Assembly: GCF_000226975.2 (NCBI RefSeq)
Contig: NZ_CP019285.1
Location: 3,596,001-3,660,000 of the forward strand
Direction of reading: 5' to 3'
From: Halobiforma lacisalsi AJ5
GTDB lineage: Archaea; Halobacteriota; Halobacteria; Halobacteriales; Natrialbaceae
DNA length: 64,000 nt
Positions 16,934 to 26,459 of this stretch are shown here, piece by piece. Each line of letters begins with the position of its first letter. Within the stretch, counting starts at the first letter, position 1. The notes beneath the pieces were generated by a model. The model was not told the origin of the DNA. It made no database searches and worked only from the letters and a program-made list of their open reading frames with translations. The position numbers and the translations under genes were made by a program.

Positions 16934-18154
16934 TTACGCGAACGTCTTCGAGACGTCCGCGGTGTCGTCGGAGTCGGCCTGGACCTTGTCCCAGGCGTCG
17001 TAGAAGTCCTCCATCCGGATCTCGGTGCGGTCGTCGCGGATGGCGAACATCCCCGCCTCGGTACAGACGGCCTTGATGTCGGCCCCCGAGGCGTCCTCGG
17101 CCTCCTCGGCCAGTTCCGCGAAGTCGACGTCGTCGCTGACGTTCATCCCGCGGGTGTGGATGTCGAAGATGATCTCGCGGCCCTCCGCGTTCGGCTTGGG
17201 CACCTCGATGAGGCGGTCGAACCGGCCGGGGCGGAGGATGGCGCGGTCGAGCATGTCGAATCGATTCGTGGCGGCGATGATCCGGATCTCGCCGCGCTCC
17301 TCGAAGCCGTCCATTTCGCTCAGGAGCTGCATCATCGTCCGCTGGACCTCGGCGTCGCCGGAGGTCTTCGACTCCGTTCGCTTCGCGGCGATGGCGTCGA
17401 TCTCGTCGATGAAGATCACGGCAGGCTCGTGCTCGCGGGCGACCTTGAAGAGGTCACGGACGAGTTTCGCACCCTCGCCGATGAACTTGTGGACCAGTTC
17501 CGAGCCGGCCATCTTGATGAAGGTGGCGTCGGTCTGGTTCGCGACGGCCTTCGCGAGCATCGTCTTCCCGGTCCCCGGCGGGCCGTACAGCAGGACGCCG
17601 CTCGGCGGGTCGATCCCCACGTCGTCGAACATGTCGGGGTTCTTCAGCGGCATTTCCACGGTCTCGCGGACCTCCTGCATCTGGTCCTCGAGGCCGCCGA
17701 TGTCCTCGTAGCTGACGTCCGGGCTCTCGGTGACTTCCATCACGCGGGCGCGGACGTCCGTCTCGCTCGAGAGGCTCTTGACGATCGACAGCGAGTTGTT
17801 GACCGCCACCCGGTCGTCGGGATCGAGGTCTTCCCGCATCTCCTCGGTGACCTCGGTCAGAGCTTCCTGGTTGTTCCCGTGTTGTTTGATGATGACGCCC
17901 TCGTCCGTGATCTCCTGGACGGTGGCGACGAACAGCGGGGACTGTTTGAGCTTCTTGTTCTCGTGAGTCAGTCGCTCGAGCTTCTGTTGGTACTTGTTGT
18001 TCTCGGCGTTCGCGTCGAGGAGTTTGTCGCGCATCTCCTCGTTTTGGGCCTCGAGGACCTCCAGACGTTCCTCGAGTGCCTGAATCTTTTCCTGTTGGGA
18101 CGCCTCGTCCTCGTCGTACGGGAGGTCGACGTCGTCCACGGTGTCGGTCATCAT
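16934..18154 (-). CDS. pan: Proteasome-activating nucleotidase (PAN)
   Basis: AAA ATPase that unfolds substrates and opens the gate of the 20S proteasome. Of ~406 residues, the N-terminal coiled coil (about 15-75) is followed by the OB domain (LFVATVQEITDEGVIIKQHG), then the AAA module with Walker A GPPGTGKT near 190, Walker B VIFIDEIDAI near 245, and the second region of homology TNRFDMLDRAILRPGRFD. The last three residues are TFA rather than a clean hydrophobic-Tyr-X motif. The start MMTDTVDD at 18154 is typical of haloarchaeal PanA; ATG at 18151 is the alternative. Confidence 0.95.
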   Translation of the reverse strand: MMTDTVDDVDLPYDEDEASQQEKIQALEERLEVLEAQNEEMRDKLLDANAENNKYQQKLERLTHENKKLKQSPLFVATVQEITDEGVIIKQHGNNQEALTEVTEEMREDLDPDDRVAVNNSLSIVKSLSSETDVRARVMEVTESPDVSYEDIGGLEDQMQEVRETVEMPLKNPDMFDDVGIDPPSGVLLYGPPGTGKTMLAKAVANQTDATFIKMAGSELVHKFIGEGAKLVRDLFKVAREHEPAVIFIDEIDAIAAKRTESKTSGDAEVQRTMMQLLSEMDGFEERGEIRIIAATNRFDMLDRAILRPGRFDRLIEVPKPNAEGREIIFDIHTRGMNVSDDVDFAELAEEAEDASGADIKAVCTEAGMFAIRDDRTEIRMEDFYDAWDKVQADSDDTADVSKTFA

Positions 18155-18312
18155 CGTTGCTTTGGGTGTTGGCTCATAAGAGACTTCGGGTCGGGACACC
18201 CCGCGTGACGGACTGACCGCCCCCTATGAGGGCATACGTGTCCGTATCGCGGTAAATCCGGGGGGCTTGACGGTCGTTTTCCCGTCGGTTCCAGCGTCGT
18301 TTCTCGAGGGTG

Positions 18313-19110
18313 TCACGCCGGTTCGATCCGGCCGAAGGAGAAAGAGGAGGAGGCGGACGAGGAGGAAGACCGCGTCGCCTCGGAGTGTTCGACGACCCAG
18401 GGGACGACGACCTCGGCCAGCCGATCGTGTGCCTCGTCGTAGGGTATCGACGCGGGTCGGTCCCCGCGCTGGCCGTGATAGGAGCCGAACTGCGTGTGGT
18501 TCATCCCCCGTATCTCGTGGCTCTCCGCGCTCGGCGGGAGCTTCGCCCGACTCTCGCGGTACGCCTCGCGGTCGAGGACGCCGTCCGCGCTTCCGGTCAC
18601 GCTCAGGACGGCCATCGACCGGTCGCTCACGTCGGCGTCGCAGTAGGAGGCAAACAGCAGGAGGCCACGAACCTCGTTCGACGCCGCGTACTCGCAGGCG
18701 GCGACGCCGCCGAGGGAGTGGCCGCCGACGAACCAGGTCCGAACCTCGGTCCGTTCCCTCCGGATATCGTCGGCGGCGTCCGTATCGAGCAGCGCGACGT
18801 TGAGCGGCATCTCCGGAACGACAACCGTTACGTTTGCCTCCGTCACGAGCGGGGCGAGGGAACTGTAGTACGCATCCGGTGCGACCCGTGCGCCCGGATA
18901 GAAGACGAGGCCGACGCTCGAGGTCCCGTCCGCCGGCTCGAGCGTGGTCACCCCGTCCTCCCTCGTGACTGAAACCTGCGGATCGTCCTCGACCGTCTCG
19001 ATCGACGACTGCGAGCCGTGGTACGGAACGGAGAAATAGGCCGCAACGCCGCCAACGACGAGCACGACTCCCACGAGTACGACGATCGCGACCCGTTTCC
19101 ACGAAGGCAT
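18313..19110 (-). CDS. Membrane-anchored alpha/beta hydrolase
   Basis: 265-residue alpha/beta-hydrolase-fold protein with one N-terminal transmembrane anchor (about residues 8-30), so the catalytic domain should face outside. Visible are the nucleophile elbow GGHSLGGVAA (Ser about 134), the oxyanion region FYPGARV, and a probable catalytic His in GMNHTQFG near 215. Residues from about 248 form a Ser-rich tail. The ATG at 19110 puts the charged MPSWKR just before the anchor; upstream in-frame codons are not membrane-like. Substrate unknown, dienelactone-hydrolase-like subgroup. Confidence 0.82.
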   Translation of the reverse strand: MPSWKRVAIVVLVGVVLVVGGVAAYFSVPYHGSQSSIETVEDDPQVSVTREDGVTTLEPADGTSSVGLVFYPGARVAPDAYYSSLAPLVTEANVTVVVPEMPLNVALLDTDAADDIRRERTEVRTWFVGGHSLGGVAACEYAASNEVRGLLLFASYCDADVSDRSMAVLSVTGSADGVLDREAYRESRAKLPPSAESHEIRGMNHTQFGSYHGQRGDRPASIPYDEAHDRLAEVVVPWVVEHSEATRSSSSSASSSFSFGRIEPA

Positions 19111-19275
19111 ACGCGGAGAGGGACGCCCCTTCGTCAAAACAGTTCGCCCACCGGGACGGTCCGAGAGCCGACCGATCGCCGCGGCTGCTCGAGTTCGATC
19201 CACGCCCGTTTGATAACTGATGTGCATTAGAAGAAACAGAAAATATTATCACGCTGTATTCGATATGGGTATACG

Positions 19276-19554
19276 ATGAGTGCATCAGAGCCTGTTCGAC
19301 AGGGGACCGACGACGCCGACGAGCGCGGAACCTGGGAAGACGTGCGCGACCTCCCGCCCAGCGCCAAACTGGTCGCGAAGGTACTCGAGTACAACGACAC
19401 GATGACCCAACAGCAGATCGCCGAGGAGACCCTGCTGCCCTCGCGGACGGTCCGCTACGCGCTGAACCGTCTCGACGAGGAGAACGTGGTCGACTCCCGC
19501 TTTTCCTTTGCGGACGCTCGCAAGCGACTCTACACGCTCGACATCGACTGTTAA
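19276..19554 (+). CDS. Small winged-helix transcriptional regulator (MarR-like)
   Basis: 92-residue DNA-binding protein: disordered acidic N-terminus, then a winged helix with the recognition helix LLPSRTVRYALNRLDEENVV (about 56-75) and a wing ending RKRLYTLDI. Size fits the short haloarchaeal MarR/TrmB-like regulators. It is 94 nt upstream of mre11 on the same strand and has an AT-rich promoter before it (AAAATATTATC at about 19240-19250). Target genes are unknown. Confidence 0.85.
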   Translation: MSASEPVRQGTDDADERGTWEDVRDLPPSAKLVAKVLEYNDTMTQQQIAEETLLPSRTVRYALNRLDEENVVDSRFSFADARKRLYTLDIDC

Positions 19555-19648
19555 CTCTTCGCCCAGCCCGAAGCGTTCGCCTCGCTTTACTTTCAGTCCG
19601 GTCGCAGAACTCCTATAGGGGCCGGTCTCGAACGATCGGTAGAAATAG

Positions 19649-20992
19649 ATGACGCGGGTGATACACACGGGCGACACCCACATCGGGTACCAGCAGTACA
19701 ACGCGCCCGAGCGACGGCGGGACTTCCTCGCGGCCTTCGAGGCCGTGATCGAGGACGCGATCGAGGACGACGTCGACGCGGTGCTCCACGCCGGCGACCT
19801 CTTTCACGACCGCCGGCCGACCCTGGTTGACCTCCAGGGTACCGTCGACGTCCTCCGTCGGCTCGCCGACGCCGACATCCCCTTTCTCGCCGTCGTCGGC
19901 AACCACGAGGGGAAACGGGACGCCCAGTGGCTCGACCTCTTCGCCGACCTCGAGCTGGCGACCCGGCTCGGGGCCGAGCCCGAACTGGTCGGCGACGTCG
20001 CCGTCTACGGCCTGGACTTCGTCCCGCGGTCGCGCCGCGAGGACCTCGAGTACGAGTTCGCCGCCCCGCCCGAGGCGGCCGAACACGCCGCCCTCGTGAG
20101 CCACGGCCTGTTCGAGCCGTTCGCCCACGCCGACTGGGACACCGAACGGCTCCTCGAGGAGTCGACGGTCGAGTTCGACGCCGTCCTCCTGGGGGACAAC
20201 CACCACCCCGACACCGCCGAGGTGAACGACACCTGGGTCACCTACTGTGGCTCGACCGAACGGGCCAGCGCCAGCGAGCGGGAGGACCGGGGGTACAACC
20301 TCGTGACGTTCGAGGACGATACCGTCGGAATCAGCCGACGCGGGCTCCCCTCGACGCGGGACTTCGTCTTCGTCGACGTCTCCCTCGAGGAGGGCGAAGG
20401 GATCGACCGCGTCCAGGAGCGAGTCCGCCAGCACGACCCCGACCTCGAGGACGCCGTCGTCATCGTCACGATCGAGGGCGAGGGGAAGCCGATCACCCCC
20501 GCCGCGATCGAGGAACTGGCGATCGACCGGGGCGCGCTGGTCGCCCGGGTCAACGACCGCCGCGAGTTGCCCGAGGAGGACGAGGAGATGTCGGTGAGCT
20601 TCGCCGATCCCGACGAGGCCGTCCGCGAGCGGGTCCGCGACCTCGGGCTGAGCGACGCCGCCCTCGAGATCGACGGGACGGTCCGCGACGGCGAGGTCGC
20701 GGATTCGAACGTCCGCGAGTCGGTCGAGCGCCGGGTTCGGGAGTTGCTCGAGGACGACGAGTCGGCCTTTACCCCCGCGCCGGAACGGGAGCCCGACGAC
20801 GAGGAGGTGACGACGGTTGCGGACCAGTTGTCGGGTCCGGAGTCGGCGTCCGCGGAGGGCGACGACGTCGAAGCCGAACCCGAAGCCGCGGCCGCCTCGA
20901 GCGACGACCCAGCGGACGAATCGGCAAATGAACCCACAGAGGAACCGACCGACGAACCCGTCGAACACGCCTCACTGGGTGATTTCGAATGA
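19649..20992 (+). CDS. mre11: DNA double-strand break repair protein Mre11
   Basis: Manganese-dependent nuclease of the Mre11-Rad50 complex, 447 residues. The calcineurin-like phosphoesterase motifs are all seen: GDTHIG (8-13), GDLFHD (about 50), GNHEG (about 88), VSHG (about 149) and GDNHHPD (about 188). A capping domain follows, and the last ~80 residues are a disordered acidic tail typical of haloarchaea. The ATG at 19649 starts MTRVIHTGDTHIG. The gene ends in an ATGA overlap with rad50, indicating coupled translation of the complex. Confidence 0.95.
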   Translation: MTRVIHTGDTHIGYQQYNAPERRRDFLAAFEAVIEDAIEDDVDAVLHAGDLFHDRRPTLVDLQGTVDVLRRLADADIPFLAVVGNHEGKRDAQWLDLFADLELATRLGAEPELVGDVAVYGLDFVPRSRREDLEYEFAAPPEAAEHAALVSHGLFEPFAHADWDTERLLEESTVEFDAVLLGDNHHPDTAEVNDTWVTYCGSTERASASEREDRGYNLVTFEDDTVGISRRGLPSTRDFVFVDVSLEEGEGIDRVQERVRQHDPDLEDAVVIVTIEGEGKPITPAAIEELAIDRGALVARVNDRRELPEEDEEMSVSFADPDEAVRERVRDLGLSDAALEIDGTVRDGEVADSNVRESVERRVRELLEDDESAFTPAPEREPDDEEVTTVADQLSGPESASAEGDDVEAEPEAAAASSDDPADESANEPTEEPTDEPVEHASLGDFE

Positions 20993-23688
20993 GGGTCGAC
21001 CGCGTCCGCCTGCGGAACTTCAAGTGCTACGGCGACGCCGACCTCTCGCTCGAGCGCGGCGTCACCGTCGTCCACGGCGTCAACGGCAGCGGCAAGTCGA
21101 CGCTGCTCGAGGCCGTCTTCTTCGCGCTGTACGGCTCGAAGGCCTTGGACGACCGCACGCTCGACGACGTGATCACCACCGGCGAAGAGGAGGCCGAGGT
21201 GGAACTGTGGTTCACCCACGACGGCCGGGAGTACCACGTCGAGCGCCGGCTCAAACTCCGGGGCGACCGCGCGACGACGACCAAGTGCGTCCTCGAGACG
21301 CCGTCGGCGACGGTCGAGGGCGCTCGCGACGTCCGCCACGAGGTCACCGAACTCCTGCGAATGGACGCCGAGGCGTTCGTCAACTGCGCGTACGTCCGCC
21401 AGGGCGAGGTGAACAAGCTCATCCACGCCTCGCCGGGCGACCGCCAGGACATGATCGACGACCTGCTCCAGCTCGGCGCGCTCGAGGACTACCGCGAGCG
21501 CGCAAGCGACGCCCGCCTCGGCGTCAAGTCGGTGCTGGACGGCCAGCGCGAGGTCCTCGAGGACGTCCGTAAACAGGTCGAACGAAAGGAAGAGAAGGGG
21601 CTCCACGACCGACTGAACGAACTCGAGTCCCAACGCGGCGAGGTCGACGAGGAGATCGACCACTACGAGAGCCAGCGCGACCAGGCCCGAGAGACGCTCG
21701 AGGCCGCGACGGACGTCATCGAGCGCCACGCCGAGACCCGCGAGGAGATCGCGGACCTCGAGGAGGGGATCGAGGAGCTTCGATCGAAGATCTCCGAGAC
21801 CGAACAGCAACGCGAGGACGCGAAAGCACGGATCCGCGAACTCGAGGCCGAGCGCGAGGAACTGGCCGAGGAGCGCGCCGACCTGCTCGCCGAGGTCGAG
21901 GTCGAGGCCGACGCCGACCTCGATCCGAACGCGGATACCGCCACCGTCGAGGAGTGCGTCGACGACCTCGAGGCCCGCGACGAGGAGTTGCGGGACGACC
22001 TCGAGGACGTCCGCGTCGCGATCACGGAGACCAACGGCGAGATCGAACGGCTCCGCGAGGAGGCCGACGACCTCGAGACCCAGGCCGACGAGGCCCGCGA
22101 GGAGGCAGGAGACCTCGCCGAGCGGATCGAACGCGACGAGAACGATATCGACGACCGCGAGGCGAAACTCGAGGAACTCGCCGAGGAGATCGAGTCGGTC
22201 CGCGACCGGTTCGAGACGGCACCGATCGCGTTCGGCGAAGCTGGGGCCCACCTCGAGGATCTGGAAGCCGAACGCGAGGAGCTGACCGAGGAGATCGGCG
22301 ACGTCACCGCCGACATCCGGGCCGCCGAGAACGCCATCGAGGAGGGTGAGCGGCTGCTCGAGGAGGGGAAGTGTCCGGAGTGTGGCCAGCCCGTCGAGGA
22401 CTCGCCGCACGTCGACGTTCTGGACGACAGACGCGAGGAACTCGCGGCCCTCGAGGACCGACTCGCGGACCTCGAGGCCGAACGCGACGATCTCGACGAG
22501 CGGATCGACCGCGCCGAGGACCTGCGCGAAGCCGAGCGCCGCGTCGACCGCCTCGAGGAGAACCGGGACAACGTCGAGCAGTTGCTCGCCGAGAAACGCG
22601 AGAGCCTTGCCGAGCGACGGGAACAGCGCGAGGGACTGCTCGAGGACGCCGAGGAGTACGAAGCCGACGCCAGGGAGGCCCGCGAAGACGCCGACGACCT
22701 CGAGGACGACGTCGAGGAGAAACGCGCCGAACTCGGCGAGATCAACGCCGAGCGGAGCGATATCAGGGAGTCGCTCGAGGCGCTACGCCGCATCGTCGAG
22801 ATCGACGGCGAGCGCGACGACCTCGAGGGGGAAATAGAGAACTGCCGCGAGCGCCGGCGGAACTGGCAGCAACTCAACGACGAGCGCCGCGAGACGCTCT
22901 CGGACAAGCGCGACCGCAAGCGTGACCTCGAGTCGGAGTTCGACGAGGAACGCGTCGAGACCGCACGGGAGGACAAGCGAAACGCCGAGGAGTACCTCGA
23001 TCAGGTCGACGAAAAGCTCGCGGAACTCGAGGAACGGCGGACGAACCTCCAGAACGCGATCGGCGCGGTCGAACGCGAGATCGAGGAACTCGAGGAGGAT
23101 CGTCAGCGCCTCGAGACGCTCGAGGAGCGCTGTGAGCGGCTCGAATCGCTGTACGACGAGGCCGAGACGCTCCAGACGACCTACGGCGAGTTGCGGTCCG
23201 AACTGCGCCAGCGCAACGTCGAGACCCTCGAGCGGCTGCTCAACGAGACGTTCGATCTGGTCTACCAGAACGACTCCTACGCCTCCATCGAACTGGACGG
23301 CGACTACCGGCTGACGGTCTACCAGAAGGACGGCGAGGCCCTAGAGCCCGAGCAGCTCTCGGGCGGCGAGCGGGCGCTGTTCAACCTCAGCCTGCGGTGT
23401 GCGATCTACCGCCTGCTCGCGGAGGGCGTCGAGGGAACGGCCCCGATGCCGCCGTTGATCCTCGACGAGCCGACGGTGTTCCTCGACTCGGGACACGTCA
23501 CGCAACTCGTCTCGCTGGTCGAGTCGATGCGGGACCTCGGTGTCGAACAGATCGTCGTCGTCAGCCACGACGAGGAACTGGTCGGTGCCGCGGACTCGCT
23601 GGTCCGGGTCGAGAAAGACGCCACGTCGAACCGCTCGCGCCTCGAGCGCGGGGAGCCGCCGGAGGCGGAACTGCTTGCGTCGAACTGA
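20989..23688 (+). CDS. rad50: DNA double-strand break repair ATPase Rad50
   Basis: SMC-like ATPase of 899 residues that works with Mre11 in end processing. Walker A is GVNGSGKST near 29-37. Two long acidic coiled coils (about 190-450 and 490-740) flank the zinc hook CPEC (about 463-466), which dimerises complexes through Zn. The C-terminal half has signature LSGGERALF and Walker B LILDEPTVFLD, followed by the His-switch VVVSHDEEL. Length agrees with haloarchaeal Rad50. It starts inside the mre11 stop by a 4-nt overlap. Confidence 0.96.
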   Translation: MRVDRVRLRNFKCYGDADLSLERGVTVVHGVNGSGKSTLLEAVFFALYGSKALDDRTLDDVITTGEEEAEVELWFTHDGREYHVERRLKLRGDRATTTKCVLETPSATVEGARDVRHEVTELLRMDAEAFVNCAYVRQGEVNKLIHASPGDRQDMIDDLLQLGALEDYRERASDARLGVKSVLDGQREVLEDVRKQVERKEEKGLHDRLNELESQRGEVDEEIDHYESQRDQARETLEAATDVIERHAETREEIADLEEGIEELRSKISETEQQREDAKARIRELEAEREELAEERADLLAEVEVEADADLDPNADTATVEECVDDLEARDEELRDDLEDVRVAITETNGEIERLREEADDLETQADEAREEAGDLAERIERDENDIDDREAKLEELAEEIESVRDRFETAPIAFGEAGAHLEDLEAEREELTEEIGDVTADIRAAENAIEEGERLLEEGKCPECGQPVEDSPHVDVLDDRREELAALEDRLADLEAERDDLDERIDRAEDLREAERRVDRLEENRDNVEQLLAEKRESLAERREQREGLLEDAEEYEADAREAREDADDLEDDVEEKRAELGEINAERSDIRESLEALRRIVEIDGERDDLEGEIENCRERRRNWQQLNDERRETLSDKRDRKRDLESEFDEERVETAREDKRNAEEYLDQVDEKLAELEERRTNLQNAIGAVEREIEELEEDRQRLETLEERCERLESLYDEAETLQTTYGELRSELRQRNVETLERLLNETFDLVYQNDSYASIELDGDYRLTVYQKDGEALEPEQLSGGERALFNLSLRCAIYRLLAEGVEGTAPMPPLILDEPTVFLDSGHVTQLVSLVESMRDLGVEQIVVVSHDEELVGAADSLVRVEKDATSNRSRLERGEPPEAELLASN

Positions 23689-23706
23689 ACGGGACGGTGA
23701 ACACCC

Positions 23707-24240
23707 TTACTCGTCGGGAACCGTTTCTGGGCCGGGTTCGTCACCGTCGGGGTTCGGCTCCGCGTCTCCCCTCACAGCGTCGTCTGTGTCTTCGCCATCG
23801 GAGTCCGTCCCCGGCCGAAGCACCTCGAGCGCCCGCCGACACTCCTCGGTGACGCGATACCCGCGCTCGGCGGCGACGGCCCCCTCGACTTCCGTCTCCT
23901 CGAGCAATCCGGCGGTGGCGAGCACGGTCACCCGCCCGTGCAGATCGCTCTCGCAGAGGTCGTACGAGTCGAGCAACTGCCGGACGCCCATCGGCCCGCG
24001 ATCAGCGAGTTCGATCAGCAGACCCAGCGTCTCCTCGTCGTGCACGTTCGTGAGCAGGGTTCGGACGGAGTCGTCGACCGTCGCGGCCGCCGTCTCGAGG
24101 CCGGACTGATCGACGAACTCGAGGCGGTCGTTCCGGATGTAACACTCGTCGCCAGTCGCGGGGTCGCGAACCAGGCTCGCGCTCTCGGAGCGTTTCAGAA
24201 GCAGGTATCGGTTGCCGCGGTCGTCTCGGACTGTGTTCAT
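23707..24240 (-). CDS. Conserved haloarchaeal winged-helix-like protein
   Basis: 177-residue protein. The N-terminal part (NTVRDDRGNRYLLLKRSESASLVRDPATG) resembles a small beta domain; the middle (LGLLIELADRGPMGVRQLLDSYDLCESDLHGRVTVLATAGLLEE) reads like a winged helix-turn-helix, followed by GYRVTEECRRALEVL. A disordered acidic tail follows. No catalytic motif, so it may be a regulator or adaptor. It begins inside the stop of the upstream membrane protein gene with a 4-nt overlap, so both are likely cotranscribed. Confidence 0.78.
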   Translation of the reverse strand: MNTVRDDRGNRYLLLKRSESASLVRDPATGDECYIRNDRLEFVDQSGLETAAATVDDSVRTLLTNVHDEETLGLLIELADRGPMGVRQLLDSYDLCESDLHGRVTVLATAGLLEETEVEGAVAAERGYRVTEECRRALEVLRPGTDSDGEDTDDAVRGDAEPNPDGDEPGPETVPDE

Positions 24241-24794
24241 GGGTTGTCGGATGGGGGTGTGCCGTCGGCATTGGCATCGGCGTCGGGGTCGGGGTCGGCG
24301 TCGGCCGCCTCACCCGTCTCGGATCGGTGCTGGCCGCCGTTCGTCGCCCGTTCGGTTGCGCGATCGTCGGTCGCTTCCTCGGCTCGATCGGGCGTCGGCC
24401 CCGAAGACTCGGGACCGTCGTACGACCGGTAGCGATGGACCGCAAAGCCCAGGAGGACGATGCCGCCGGCGACCAGCCAGCCGCCGTGGCTCGTCGGCCC
24501 CTCGAACAGCAACAGGAGAAGCCCGACCGACAGGGCGAGAAGCGCTGCGTTGACTACGAGCACGACGGCCCAGAACGTCTTCGCGAGTTCCGGCGGGACG
24601 TCCATCTCGTCGGTCGAGACTTCGGGGATCGGCGGCCCGATGTGCTCGTTCGACTCGTCGCTTGGCTCGGCATCGATGTCGGGGATCGTCAGGGAGTCGC
24701 TGTCCGGATCGCGAAACTCCGCCTCCGGATCGTACTCCTCGGGCTCGTCGGGTTCGTGGTCGCGCTCGCTCCGGTCGAATCCCACAGTCGCCAC
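24237..24794 (-). CDS. Conserved haloarchaeal two-helix membrane protein
   Basis: 185-residue protein starting at GTG. An acidic N-terminal domain (about 1-65) precedes a helix pair (VVLVVNAALLALSVGLLLLL and GGWLVAGGIVLLGFAVHRY, about 76-118), then a disordered Ala/Asp/Asn-rich tail. It is likely an integral membrane protein with both tails in the cytoplasm. Function unknown. It is the first gene of a two-gene unit with the winged-helix-like protein. Confidence 0.78.
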   Translation of the reverse strand: MATVGFDRSERDHEPDEPEEYDPEAEFRDPDSDSLTIPDIDAEPSDESNEHIGPPIPEVSTDEMDVPPELAKTFWAVVLVVNAALLALSVGLLLLLFEGPTSHGGWLVAGGIVLLGFAVHRYRSYDGPESSGPTPDRAEEATDDRATERATNGGQHRSETGEAADADPDPDADANADGTPPSDNP

Positions 24795-24917
24795 GAGGGC
24801 AACCGGGAAGAAAAGGATTCGCGTTCGAACTGGACCAGTACGGATTGCTGTACCGATGTCCCGCTCAACCGCGAGCTGGGCGGCGGTCGTGCTGGATATG
24901 GCTCACAGTACACCGCA

Positions 24918-25106
24918 TCAGGCGAGGTCCTCGAGAGTTAGGGTTCGCGAGGTTTCCACCCATGCGAGCGGATTCTCGGCGTCGTAGAAGACGACGCCGT
25001 CTTCGGTCTCGTAGGACTCGATCGTCTCGGTTCCAGCGGGTGCGCTACTCGGTTCGCCTCGATCCGTCGTTTCGTCGTCGTTCACACGGGTGGACACGTC
25101 GATCAC
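24918..25106 (-). CDS. Small haloarchaeal protein (DUF7331-like)
   Basis: 62-residue acidic protein starting with GTG. The segment ETIESYETEDGVVFYDAENPLAWVET is a pattern I recognise from a small conserved haloarchaeal family of unknown function. The upstream region has an AT-rich stretch (TATATGT near 25133) that could be its promoter. Confidence 0.7.
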   Translation of the reverse strand: MIDVSTRVNDDETTDRGEPSSAPAGTETIESYETEDGVVFYDAENPLAWVETSRTLTLEDLA

Positions 25107-25404
25107 CTCATGTCGTGTTATGTGTTACCACACTATATGTCTTGTTGCACCCGCAATCACCGCCGGTCGATCGCCAGTCGTCGCCAGGAACGGTGAGACG
25201 GCCCGAATTTACCGCTTCACGGCGGGGCGACGGCCATGGTACGGACGGTGCCAGAGGACTCGGCACGAAATCGACACGCTATCGAAATCGTGAATAGCCG
25301 ATCGGTCCCGTCACCGATCGGTGTGGGACGAAAAGTGGCTGCCGGAGGGCGACGACCTGCGAAGAGCACTTCTCCGAGTACGAGACGGGGCAACTCCGCG
25401 CTCT

Positions 25405-25767
25405 CTATCGGCTACCCGACCGGTCGTCGTCCCCGGCTTCGCAGCGTTCCGTGAGCAGCGCATCGACGATGGCGCTTTTTCTGTGGCTGACGAGCAGGTG
25501 TTTGTAGACGTCGTCTTCGTTCCGGTCCCGGTCCCAGTCCCGATCCCTGTCGGGACCAGTCCCCCCGAACGCACATAGCGGGCACCCCCGGCTCGAGTCC
25601 CCCTCGAGGTCGGTCTCCGGATCGGTCCGCTCGCGGCTGTCGTCTCGGGTTTCATCAGTTGCGGTGTCTCGGGGTTGCCGATGGGCAGTCGTCTGGTCGG
25701 CTACCGCGAGCGCGTCCGTCTCGACGTTCGGTCCGTCACGGCGGGACTGCGGGGGATCGGATACCAT
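25405..25767 (-). CDS. Small C2H2-type zinc-finger protein
   Basis: 120-residue protein. The first ~70 residues are disordered and charged. A zinc-binding pattern follows: CPLC, a variable Asp/Arg-rich spacer, then HLLVSH (C-X2-C...H-X4-H), ending in a helix (RKSAIVDALLTERCE). Small haloarchaeal zinc-finger proteins with HLLVSHRKS-like helices are known; several regulate gene expression. The spacer here contains DRDRDWDRDRNED and makes the finger longer than usual. The ATG at 25767 is chosen since upstream sequence is out of character. Confidence 0.7.
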   Translation of the reverse strand: MVSDPPQSRRDGPNVETDALAVADQTTAHRQPRDTATDETRDDSRERTDPETDLEGDSSRGCPLCAFGGTGPDRDRDWDRDRNEDDVYKHLLVSHRKSAIVDALLTERCEAGDDDRSGSR

Positions 25768-25976
25768 CTCGAGTGAATACACGATGAGTCGACACAAGGC
25801 AGTTGCTAGGAGAAGTATCGAACCCCATCGACCGGCCCGTACCGGTACGTAGCCGTTCGGTACGGGTCCAACCGGGCGACGGTGACCGGAACCCGTCCGC
25901 TTCGCGCCGCGGCTCTGACCGTGACCGGGGGTCCACAACGGTTTCGACTCCCCGCGAACCGGGAACCCCGCCCAAG

Positions 25977-26459
25977 TCAGTACGATTCGCCGTCGCGCGC
26001 CCGCTCCATGAACGCTTCGTGAACGTCGACCGATGAGCCATCCGCCGACGTTGTGGCGCGGTGATAGCTCCCGTCGGCCGCCATGCACCACCTGTTTTCC
26101 GTATCCGCGAGCAGCGTTTCGATGATCGTCTCGAGTTGTGACTGTAACTTCGTATCGCGGATGGGTGCCACCGCTTCGACACGGTTGTCGAAGTTTCGCT
26201 CCATCCAGTCGGCCGATCCGACGTAGTAGCGTTCCTCGCCACCCGCGTGGAAGTAGTAGATCCGGGAGTGTTCGAGGAAGCGACCGACGATGCTGTGGAC
26301 GTCGATCGTCTCGCTCACTCCCTCGAGGTTCGGTCGGAGGCGACAGATGTCCCGGACGATCAGGTCGATCTCGACGCCGGCCATCGACGCTTCGTAGAGT
26401 TCTCGGACGAGCGCCGGATCCTCGAGGCGGTTGGCCTCGACCGCACCCGCGCTACTCAT
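25977..26459 (-). pseudogene. ppk1: Polyphosphate kinase (ppk1) C-terminal remnant
   Basis: A 160-codon open frame that aligns only with the last fifth of PPK1, which is normally about 690 residues or longer. Recognisable are LEDPALVRELYEASMAGVEI, DLIVRDICRLRPNLEGVSE, the segment around the second catalytic His (VGRFLEHSRIYYF) and YVGSADWMERNFDNRVE. The N-terminal ATP-binding and first catalytic-His domains are missing. The frame starts at ATG 26459, 8 nt inside the end of the PhoU/AbrB gene, as if a deletion joined the two. A short peptide could still be made but cannot be a working kinase. Loss of the upstream part is seen directly; the cause (deletion) is inferred. Confidence 0.82.

Noticed and set aside
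20242-22410. 722-codon minus-strand open frame across mre11-rad50
   Set aside because: Leu/Val-rich antisense of coiled-coil coding sequence; not a membrane protein.
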